A stretch of 14,804 nucleotides of DNA from assembly GCA_015522055.1 (NCBI GenBank), contig WAMZ01000006.1, forward strand, positions 1-14,804. Reading direction: 5' to 3'. The position numbers and the translations under genes were made by a program. Origin of the DNA: Candidatus Geothermarchaeota archaeon (GTDB lineage: Archaea; Thermoproteota; Nitrososphaeria; Geothermarchaeales; JDFR-13). The notes beneath the pieces are model-generated. The model saw only the letters and a program-made list of their open reading frames with translations. It made no database searches and was not told the origin of the DNA. The stretch's first letter is position 1. Every line of letters begins with the position of its first letter. Shown in pieces: positions 1 to 6,559 of the stretch.

Positions 1-8
1 AATATATT
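1..8 (+). promoter_or_regulatory. Possible TATA box of the ferredoxin gene
   Basis: An AATATATT element lies at the very edge of the window. A start of transcription about 26 bases downstream would fall near 31, giving a very short leader that holds the ribosome binding site at 31-37. The upstream BRE lies outside the window, so this is a weak call. Confidence 0.3.
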
Positions 9-42
9 GCATGTATGAGAATATTATTTTAAGGTGATAACA

Positions 43-357
43 TTGCCCATAGACCCTGAATTCAAGAGTAAGATGCAGGTCGTTGAACAACATGAGGGAC
101 ATCCTGTTTGGGGACCAATCGAGCCACCGACCAAACTGGGGATCCATGGAGAGAAGGTGGCCGTCGACTTCGATATCTGTATAGCTGATGGAGCATGCAT
201 CGATGTATGCCCAGTCGGCGTCTTCGAGTGGTACGATACCCCTGGGCACCCAGCTTCAGAGAAGAAGGCAGACCCGGTCAATGAAGATCAGTGCATCTTC
301 TGCCTAGCCTGTGAGACGGCCTGCCCAGTGGAGGCTATTAAAATCTTTATGGAGTAA
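43..357 (+). CDS. zfx: Zinc-containing dicluster ferredoxin ([3Fe-4S]/[4Fe-4S])
   Basis: This is a soluble low-potential electron carrier of the Sulfolobus zinc-ferredoxin family, which in archaea accepts electrons from 2-oxoacid:ferredoxin oxidoreductases. The TTG at 43 gives 104 residues that align from residue 1 with the Sulfolobus protein as I recall it. A GTG at 34 lies inside the AAGGTGAT ribosome binding site and is rejected as start. Zinc ligands are H17, H20 and H35 in the N-terminal extension and D77 in the core. Cluster I has C46, C52 and C94, with D49 where a fourth Cys would sit, so a [3Fe-4S] cluster is expected. Cluster II has C56, C84, C87 and C90, so [4Fe-4S]. It is a single gene whose stop lies two bases from that of convergent nfo. 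It is a candidate donor for the complex I encoded further right; that link is inference. Confidence 0.95.
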   Translation: MPIDPEFKSKMQVVEQHEGHPVWGPIEPPTKLGIHGEKVAVDFDICIADGACIDVCPVGVFEWYDTPGHPASEKKADPVNEDQCIFCLACETACPVEAIKIFME

Positions 358-359
358 AT

Positions 360-1307
360 TCAACTCCATCCTCCCTTTTTCCCTTTAGCATAACTCCTTT
401 TCTCAGATGCTAGGAAAGCCCTCCACCTCTCAACAAGCTCACCTGGAGGCTCCAAACCCGATAATTCCCAAACCTTCATTATATTACCAACATCCTCCCT
501 CCTATCATCCACCGGTGTCTCAAGTATCATTGGACGCTTCCTAATCTCACTATGTCTAAGTATGTGTCTAAAGCCTTCCTCACCTATATATCCTAATCCG
601 ATATGCTCATGTATATCCCTACCACCACCTAGATCGACCTTCGAATCATTGATATGTACAACCTTAAGCCACTTAAAGCCAACCACCCTATCGAACTCCC
701 TCAATGTCTCATCCACAGCCTCCCTACTCCTCAAATCATATCCCGCTGAGAAGGCGTGGGATGTATCGAAGCATACACCAACCCTATCCTTGAAACTTAT
801 CTCGTCGATGATCCTCGCAAGATCCTCAAATTTACTACCCATACTATTCCTCTGTCCAGCCATATTCTCGAGAATGATATAAACCTCATCACCATATTCA
901 GATATCACTGTATCAACCGCGTCTACCAGCCGCCTCAGGCCAGACTCAAACCCCTTACCCATATGGCTACCAAGATGTATAACTAGATACTGAATACCCA
1001 GTTGTGATGCCCTCACAACCTCATTTCTTAGAGCCTCGAGGGATAAACTATATATCCTGTCATCCGGCGATGATAGATTGGGTAGATAAGGCATATGGGA
1101 TATAGCCATATTATCATAGCCATACTGAGAAACCTTCCTCCGGAATAACTGGGCCTCATCCTCACCCAACTCTTTATACTTCCAGCCCCTCGGGTTCCTA
1201 GTAAATATTTGGAAGGCAGTACATCCCCTCTCATACGCCCTATCAGGAGCGTTGGATACACCTCCAGATATTGATACATGTACCCCTACATGAAGGGGAT
1301 AATGCAT
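360..1307 (-). CDS. nfo: Deoxyribonuclease IV (AP endonuclease IV)
   Basis: Endonuclease IV cuts the DNA backbone 5' of abasic sites in base excision repair, using a trinuclear zinc centre in a TIM barrel. All nine metal ligands of the E. coli enzyme have counterparts: His in SHMPYL (about residue 71), His in VIHLGSH, Glu in LENMAGQ, Asp and His in CFDTSHAF, His in VHINDSK, Asp and His in GGRDIHEH, and Glu in ILETPV. I chose the ATG at 1307 (315 residues) because GGTG lies six bases upstream and the family normally begins a few residues before VGVHVSISGG. A GTG at 1319 would add four residues. It follows the PAC2 gene by 21 bases and is probably co-transcribed with it. Its stop almost touches that of the convergent ferredoxin gene. 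Confidence 0.95.
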   Translation of the reverse strand: MHYPLHVGVHVSISGGVSNAPDRAYERGCTAFQIFTRNPRGWKYKELGEDEAQLFRRKVSQYGYDNMAISHMPYLPNLSSPDDRIYSLSLEALRNEVVRASQLGIQYLVIHLGSHMGKGFESGLRRLVDAVDTVISEYGDEVYIILENMAGQRNSMGSKFEDLARIIDEISFKDRVGVCFDTSHAFSAGYDLRSREAVDETLREFDRVVGFKWLKVVHINDSKVDLGGGRDIHEHIGLGYIGEEGFRHILRHSEIRKRPMILETPVDDRREDVGNIMKVWELSGLEPPGELVERWRAFLASEKRSYAKGKKGGWS

Positions 1308-1328
1308 AGCCAACACCACTATCGAGAC

Positions 1329-2102
1329 TTAGGAAATATATCCCAGCGAATCCTCATCCTCTTTACCCTTCTTCCGGGTGAGGGTCTTACTAATCTCCTC
1401 ATGGAAAGCAATAGCCAGCTTCTCAAGCTTACTAGTATCAACCTCTACATCAAGTATCCTCGCCATCGTTCTGACAAGGGCCAATGGAGCTATATAATCA
1501 CGACCAGTAGTCAGGTAGGTCTCACCCATCAAGACCACACCATCTATACCCATCCTCTTACCATACCCGATCAAAAGTCCATTAACACCAGATATAACAC
1601 CCTCACCCACCATCGGTATAACTCCATAAAACTTCAGGTCCTCCAATATCTCCATCTTCGTGGCGACACCATATACAGATACATCCCACTTATAGTTATA
1701 TATCGGAGTGGCTGCCAGTGTATATATTATACTCGGACTATACCCAGAGAGCTCCTCGACAACCATCCTAGACAGGTTGTGCTGCCATTCTGGAGAGGGC
1801 GGCTGTGTAATACCAGTGAAGAATATAAAGTCCTGCCCATTAACCCTAGCATAGTAAAAAGTGAACAGCTCCTCTACCATATCAGCAACTAGACCATCAT
1901 TAGTGGTTATAACTGGACTAGATAAAAATGGAGCCTTAATACTCCCCACCTTCTTAGCCCTAAACTCCTCGATAAGATGATCCACCGCCTGCTTACCAGT
2001 CAAACCCATACCGGGCAATCCAGCAATAACTATAGGGTTTTTGACACTCTCCCTATCGATACGGATCTCAAACTCCAGATCCAAGCCCAAATCACCATCC
2101 AC
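1329..2102 (-). CDS. PAC2 family protein (proteasome assembly chaperone 2-like)
   Basis: The 257-residue product has the N-terminal PAC2 (formerly DUF75) signature NPIVIAGLPGMGLTGKQAVD at about residues 22-41. It also has the GVISGVNGLL and GVVLMGETY segments typical of archaeal members. Relatives include the PbaA/PbaB proteins, which act in archaeal proteasome assembly or interaction, but many family members are uncharacterised. The C-terminus is charged and ends in GYIS rather than a hydrophobic-Tyr-X (HbYX) tail, so proteasome activation by that route is not supported. The GTG at 2102 gives a nearly leaderless message. A TTG at 2084 lies seven bases after a GGTGA and is a credible alternative that would give 251 residues. 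It is the first gene of a two-gene unit with nfo. The family is sure; the specific function is not. Confidence 0.9.
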   Translation of the reverse strand: MDGDLGLDLEFEIRIDRESVKNPIVIAGLPGMGLTGKQAVDHLIEEFRAKKVGSIKAPFLSSPVITTNDGLVADMVEELFTFYYARVNGQDFIFFTGITQPPSPEWQHNLSRMVVEELSGYSPSIIYTLAATPIYNYKWDVSVYGVATKMEILEDLKFYGVIPMVGEGVISGVNGLLIGYGKRMGIDGVVLMGETYLTTGRDYIAPLALVRTMARILDVEVDTSKLEKLAIAFHEEISKTLTRKKGKEDEDSLGYIS

Positions 2103-2120
2103 TAAATTACTATATAACAG

Positions 2121-2130
2121 TTTTATATTA
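2121..2130 (-). promoter_or_regulatory. TATA-like element for the PAC2-nfo unit
   Basis: On the minus strand this reads TAATATAAAA. A transcription start about 26 bases on falls near 2100, at the GTG start, consistent with a leaderless or very short leader, as is common for first genes in crenarchaea. It is called by position and composition only. Confidence 0.45.
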
Positions 2131-2163
2131 AGATTGACCTAGACATAAAAGCGGGCCAATAAC

Positions 2164-2171
2164 ATATTTAA
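2164..2171 (+). promoter_or_regulatory. TATA-like element for the nitroreductase gene
   Basis: ATATTTAA lies about 58 bases upstream of the chosen ATG. A start near 2190-2196 would leave a leader of roughly 25-30 bases carrying the GGTGAT ribosome binding site at 2210-2215. It is divergent from the PAC2 promoter. Confidence 0.4.
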
Positions 2172-2221
2172 GATAGATTAGTTACATAAGATTATTTACC
2201 TTCTCCATGGGTGATACCCCT

Positions 2222-2941
2222 ATGAGCGCATATGAGGTAATAACCAGCCATAGAACAATTAGAAGGTATAAGGAGCATGAAATGCCCAGAGAACACCTTG
2301 AGAAGATTATTAGGAGCGCCATACGCGCACCCTCCTCATCAAACCTACAGGCATACTGTATGATCAGAATAATTGATAGAGAGCTACGTAGGAAGATCGC
2401 CGAGCTGGCTGGAAACCAGGAACACATTATTCAGGCCTCGGAATTCTTCGTATTCGTGGCAGACCTATATAGACTAATAAAAGTATGCGAGGAATTTGGG
2501 GGTAAAGCCGTGGAGCCAAATTACCTCATGCTCTACGTTGCAAGTGTAGATGCAGCTATAGCCGCCCAAAATATGGTGATAACCGCCGAGGAACTGGGTT
2601 ATGGAACATGTTATATAGGAGCCATACAGAACAATCCCTGTGAGATAGCTGAATTACTAAACCTCCCAAGATATACATATCCATTATTCGGCCTAACAAT
2701 AGGCATACCAGATGAAGACCCGGCCCTAAGGCCTAGGCTACCGGAGGATGCCCTAGTCCATATAGATAGGTATCCATCAGATGATGGGAATATCAAGATA
2801 GCACTAACGGCATTTAAGGGTACAGATTTCTACGACTCCTTCAGAAGGAGGATATCCAGATATTACTCGGCCGGGGGCAGATATAGAGAGAGGTATAAAA
2901 AGATGAAAGACTGTTTGATGAGTAGGGGATTCACCCTTTAG
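2222..2941 (+). CDS. NfsA-like FMN-dependent nitroreductase / NADPH oxidoreductase
   Basis: This is a soluble flavoprotein of the nitroreductase superfamily, which uses bound FMN and NAD(P)H for two-electron reduction of nitro compounds, quinones or flavins. The N-terminus has the FMN phosphate-binding signature SHRTIRRY followed by APSSSNLQAY. The middle has AAIAAQNMVITAEELGYG and CYIGAI, and then PLFGLTIGIP and RPRLPEDALVH, the pattern of the NfsA/Frp branch. The 239 residues match that branch's length. The ATG at 2222 was chosen because GGTGAT (2210-2215) sits seven bases upstream; an ATG at 2207 would put that motif inside the coding region. The gene is monocistronic and its last 11 bases overlap the end of the convergent DUF998 gene. 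The natural substrate cannot be told from sequence. Confidence 0.9.
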   Translation: MSAYEVITSHRTIRRYKEHEMPREHLEKIIRSAIRAPSSSNLQAYCMIRIIDRELRRKIAELAGNQEHIIQASEFFVFVADLYRLIKVCEEFGGKAVEPNYLMLYVASVDAAIAAQNMVITAEELGYGTCYIGAIQNNPCEIAELLNLPRYTYPLFGLTIGIPDEDPALRPRLPEDALVHIDRYPSDDGNIKIALTAFKGTDFYDSFRRRISRYYSAGGRYRERYKKMKDCLMSRGFTL

Positions 2942-3500
2942 CAGGCAATACCTCTCTAGACCTTATAAAGGATATGAATACCCAGTAGTCTATGACGATA
3001 ATCCCGAATGTCTCGGCCATAGCAGCCGAGGGCCAATCCACCCCAAAGCCTATAACTGGAGCTATCAGACCAATAACCAATGCACTGAGGCTCAACTTAT
3101 CCCTACTATATATGTACATACCCAGGCTCCAAGCGATTATCGCGAGGTCAAACTGGATGAAGAACCATGTAGATACAAAGACATGCGGCCTCGTCCCAGC
3201 AGGATATATCCCGATAAGCATTAGAAATATACCAGATATAAATACAAACGACCCCCCAACCGTTGTTAATTTATTCACTGAACTCCAAACCAAGTATATG
3301 GAATAAATAATTATCAGAACCCCTATAGATATCATGCCATTATTGTATATCCAGGGACTATTCGCATCGGGGGCGCCCAAATCACTAAATGCATGCATCG
3401 TGAATATAAACCATGGGTTAAGCGATATACAGTATAGTATCACTAGCCAGGCATAGACCACGGCGATAAGCCCGAATATAGATAATTTGCCTAGATCCAT
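2931..3500 (-). CDS. DUF998 family integral membrane protein
   Basis: The 189-residue product has six hydrophobic segments, at roughly residues 7-28, 54-75, 81-101, 106-131, 136-156 and 162-180. Between the first two lies AFSDLGAPDANSPWIYNNG, the conserved loop of DUF998 membrane proteins. The family has no established biochemical function. The ATG at 3500 lies about 30 bases downstream of a TTTAAA box with no clear ribosome binding site, so the message is probably leaderless. Its 3' end overlaps that of the nitroreductase gene by 11 bases tail to tail. It is separated from the upstream complex I operon by a 63-base gap with its own promoter, so I treat it as a separate transcript. Confidence 0.85.
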   Translation of the reverse strand: MDLGKLSIFGLIAVVYAWLVILYCISLNPWFIFTMHAFSDLGAPDANSPWIYNNGMISIGVLIIIYSIYLVWSSVNKLTTVGGSFVFISGIFLMLIGIYPAGTRPHVFVSTWFFIQFDLAIIAWSLGMYIYSRDKLSLSALVIGLIAPVIGFGVDWPSAAMAETFGIIVIDYWVFISFIRSREVLPAKG

Positions 3501-3528
3501 ACAATAAAAAATAATGAATATTTTGTGA

Positions 3529-3534
3529 TTTAAA
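3529..3534 (-). promoter_or_regulatory. TATA box of the DUF998 gene
   Basis: TTTAAA on the minus strand is centred about 31 bases before the ATG at 3500. Expected transcription starts near 3505, giving a leaderless or nearly leaderless mRNA. Confidence 0.5.
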
Positions 3535-3544
3535 CAATCCCCGT

Positions 3545-3563
3545 AATCGAAAAATTATAGTGC
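3545..3563 (-). terminator. Possible U-tract terminator of the complex I operon
   Basis: Just after the nuoN stop the minus strand reads ACTATAATTTTTCG, with a run of five T residues. Archaeal termination commonly uses such U-rich tracts without a hairpin. Its place between nuoN and the next promoter supports the call, but the run is short. Confidence 0.35.
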
Positions 3564-5057
3564 TTACAGTATTCGGGGGAGTGGGGATAGTATCTCAGAG
3601 GCCCTGAACGCCAATTCATACATCAACTGGGGATATAACCCTATCAGAATCATTATACCCATGAGAATCATCAGCGCAGCCTTTATCGCCGGGTGAGCCT
3701 CATGAGCATGCTCCACTTCCTCCGTTGGCTCGGCGAAGAATATCCTCTGGATAAGCCAAATATAGTATAGAACAGCCAATACACTATTGAATACTCCTAG
3801 GAAAGCCAGTATCCATAGCTTGGAATGTATAGCGCTAAGGATCAATAGCCACTTACTCCAGAAGCCGGGTAGTGGGGGCATACCAGCCAGGCTGAGTAGA
3901 GCCATACTAAGGGCTAATGCAACCAGAGGCCTCTTCCTACCCAAGCCGTACATGCTTCTAATGCTCCTAGTCTCCATCATGTAGATAATCCCGCCCACGG
4001 CAAGGAAGCCTAGGCCCTTACCCAATGCGTGGCTCAGTACATGGGATAATGATGCAGCCGCCCCATAGAGGGGTGAGCCATATACATAGGCTGCTATACC
4101 AATTAAGATAAAGCCGATATTCACTATACTACTATATGCCAGCAGCCTCTTAATATCGTCTTGCATAAGCGCGATTATATTAGGGACGGTCATGGTTAGA
4201 ATAGCGAGTGCATAAATCGGAGGCCCAAACGATAATGGCTTCTGAATAAGTATGGGGAGAACGAACCTCATTATACCGAGGATCCCCGCCTTAATTACTA
4301 TACCAGACAATAACGCGCTTATTGGGCTGGGTGCAGCAGGGTGAGCATCGGGTAGCCATGTCCAGAATGGGAAATATGCGGCTTTAATCCCGAAGCCTAC
4401 AAGCAATAGGGTAACAATAAGTATTGGAATGGTTAGATATTCAATCGACGCAAATGAAATAATTGATATCATGTATTGAACTATATAATCGAGTCTAAGG
4501 CTCCCTATCAACCCGTAGGTTAGGCTGATTGCATACAGTACTAGGAGGCTCCCTACCCCACTCATTATAAGGTATTTCATACCAGCCTCGACAGGCTCAT
4601 CCAGATGGTATCTAAATGCAACGAGTACATAACTACTTATAGCCATGGCCTCCCAGAAGACGAAGAATGTGAACAAGTCATAAGCCATAGACAGGCCTAT
4701 TAAGCCCAGCATCATCATGAGATATAGTGTATAATAGATCGTTAGATTCCTATCTCGGGCCATATACCCTATACTATGGATAGCGGATACGAATCCAACT
4801 ATTAGGAATACTGTGGTGAAGAATAGGGATACATAGTCGAATATGAGAGCGGAGGAAACAGGCGACCTGAATACATAGAATGGCTCACTAGAGACCCCCG
4901 AGTATATTACATTGAGGTAGATATAGATCAACGCTATTCCATGGAGTGCGGCGACATAGTATCCAAGGAGCCTCTCCTTGTCACCGAGAAAGTATCCTAT
5001 TACTGGTGTGAGAAAAGTCCCCACACCAAGTATCAACAATATATCGACAGCCACCAC
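3564..5057 (-). CDS. nuoN: Complex I subunit N (antiporter-like membrane subunit)
   Basis: This is one of the three antiporter-like proton-channel subunits of the membrane arm, with about 14 transmembrane helices in 497 residues (E. coli NuoN has 485). Key charged residues are in place. The TM5 Glu is in FFVFWEAMAISSY (E136). The TM7 Lys is in GFGIKAAYFPFWTWLPDAH (K225). The TM8 Lys is in SGIVIKAGI (K256). The TM12 Lys is in GFWSKW (K402). It is the last gene of the operon, ten bases after nuoM. The GAGGTG at 5069-5064 overlaps the nuoM stop, so I placed the start at the GTG at 5057. A GTG at 5066 would lie within the motif and add three residues. M- and N-type subunits are paralogs; the order and the lysine in the TM12 position favour N. 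Confidence 0.93.
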   Translation of the reverse strand: MVAVDILLILGVGTFLTPVIGYFLGDKERLLGYYVAALHGIALIYIYLNVIYSGVSSEPFYVFRSPVSSALIFDYVSLFFTTVFLIVGFVSAIHSIGYMARDRNLTIYYTLYLMMMLGLIGLSMAYDLFTFFVFWEAMAISSYVLVAFRYHLDEPVEAGMKYLIMSGVGSLLVLYAISLTYGLIGSLRLDYIVQYMISIISFASIEYLTIPILIVTLLLVGFGIKAAYFPFWTWLPDAHPAAPSPISALLSGIVIKAGILGIMRFVLPILIQKPLSFGPPIYALAILTMTVPNIIALMQDDIKRLLAYSSIVNIGFILIGIAAYVYGSPLYGAAASLSHVLSHALGKGLGFLAVGGIIYMMETRSIRSMYGLGRKRPLVALALSMALLSLAGMPPLPGFWSKWLLILSAIHSKLWILAFLGVFNSVLAVLYYIWLIQRIFFAEPTEEVEHAHEAHPAIKAALMILMGIMILIGLYPQLMYELAFRASEILSPLPRIL

Positions 5058-5067
5058 ATCCACCACC

Positions 5068-6549
5068 TCACAACCCCAAGAAGAAATCTGTACTAGGAGC
5101 TAGGAAATCGAGGATCAACCCTGGATAGACACCCAATAATATCGCTATAATAGCTAGGGCTAGCATAGGCAGGATCATCGTTAGACCAGGATCCCTCGCA
5201 TCCTTAAACTCATCAGGCAATGGGCCGAAGAAGACTTTCCTAACAAATAAAGTCATGTATGCCGCTGAGAGGGCAGATCCGAGGACAGCCAATACCAAGA
5301 TGACGAGCCTATAGTCACTTGGAGATGAAAAACTACCAGTAAATACCAGGAACTCGCTAACGAATGGGGATATACCGGGTAAGCCAGCTATACCCATCGC
5401 CCCTATTACGGCGAGAGTAGCAGTGACAGGCATCTTAACCGCCAGGCCACCAAGCCTATCCATATCCCTAACCCCAACCTGATGTATAAGAACACCAGCC
5501 ACCATGAATAATAGCCCCTTCATCAACCCATGGCCAACTATATGGAAGACGCTACCCTCTATACCTATGGGCGTCATAGTCGCGAATCCCAGGAACATAT
5601 ATCCCATCTGGCTAATACTACTATATGCCAGTAGCCTCTTCACATCCTTCTGGACAAGCGCGTTAATCCCACCATAGTACATTGTAAGTATACCTAGTAG
5701 CATTAGGATCGTGGGCTGCATACCGAGAACCCACTCGTCAAACAATATAGGTAAATATATTCTAATCACGGCGTATAAGCCGATCTCTATCATCACTCCA
5801 CTCAATATGACGCTTATAGGTGTCGGTGCCTCCGCATGGGCCTCAGGTAGCCATCCATGGAGGGGGACTATGGCCATCTTGACACCGAAGCCGATTATCG
5901 CCAACAGCCCTACAAGCAGCTTTATAGACTGGGGAATGAGGCCTGATACTCCATATAGGGCTGGGAACGAGAAGTCTCCCCCCGAATACACACCGAGAAC
6001 GGCTATGGTGATTATTATCAGTATGGTTCCCAGCTGTGTATATAGGAAGTATTTAAATGCTACCCTCCTTCTATCTCCGTATCCCCATATACCTATTAGG
6101 GCATAGCTGGGTATAAGCATAGCCTCCCAGAAGAATAGGAATGCAATCAAGTCATAGCTGAGCACCGCACCCAACATACCCGCTGTATAGAATACATATA
6201 ATGTGAAGTATGCATCCAGCCCATGCTCATGCTCCATATAGGATACAGAGTAGATAGCCGCCATCAACGTGACAATAAGTATTATCAATGCGATGGCATA
6301 GTTTAACCCATCTAGATACATCGAGAAATCTATCCTAAGGTACGGCGGTACATTAACCCACGTAACCGTCTCAATATATGGCTTTAGGGGCGACTCGAAT
6401 GCATATTTATACATCGATAGAAGCATCAATACTGGTATAGCAATAACCAATGCTGCTAGATAGCCAGTCTTATTCTTCATGAACTTACCCACTGGATATA
6501 TAGCTATACCAGCCGCATATAGCCATAAGATCATAGTTACAAGCTCCAT
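5068..6549 (-). CDS. nuoM: Complex I subunit M (antiporter-like membrane subunit)
   Basis: This is the second antiporter-like channel subunit, 493 residues with about 14 helices. Recognisable motifs are FFWEAMLIPSYALIGIWG (TM5 Glu, E142), GFGVKMAIVPLHGWLPEAH (TM7 Lys, K224) and FVSEFLVF (E399, matching the NuoM-specific Glu407 of E. coli). The TM12 glutamate identifies it as M rather than N. One key residue differs: in the TM8 segment SGVMIEIGLYAVIR the position of E. coli Lys265 is Glu (E255, codon GAG at 5787-5785). The start is the ATG at 6549, five bases after GAGGTGA, itself fused to the nuoL stop. An ATG at 6570 would lie inside nuoL and upstream of that motif, adding seven residues. 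Confidence 0.94.
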   Translation of the reverse strand: MELVTMILWLYAAGIAIYPVGKFMKNKTGYLAALVIAIPVLMLLSMYKYAFESPLKPYIETVTWVNVPPYLRIDFSMYLDGLNYAIALIILIVTLMAAIYSVSYMEHEHGLDAYFTLYVFYTAGMLGAVLSYDLIAFLFFWEAMLIPSYALIGIWGYGDRRRVAFKYFLYTQLGTILIIITIAVLGVYSGGDFSFPALYGVSGLIPQSIKLLVGLLAIIGFGVKMAIVPLHGWLPEAHAEAPTPISVILSGVMIEIGLYAVIRIYLPILFDEWVLGMQPTILMLLGILTMYYGGINALVQKDVKRLLAYSSISQMGYMFLGFATMTPIGIEGSVFHIVGHGLMKGLLFMVAGVLIHQVGVRDMDRLGGLAVKMPVTATLAVIGAMGIAGLPGISPFVSEFLVFTGSFSSPSDYRLVILVLAVLGSALSAAYMTLFVRKVFFGPLPDEFKDARDPGLTMILPMLALAIIAILLGVYPGLILDFLAPSTDFFLGL

Positions 6550-6559
6550 AGCCATCACC

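Noticed and set aside
1278..1892. A long open frame (204 codons) on the plus strand opposite the PAC2 gene.
   Set aside because: It is antisense to a recognised gene, its translation is rich in Tyr, Ile, His and Thr with no family pattern, and it looks like a by-product of codon bias on the other strand.
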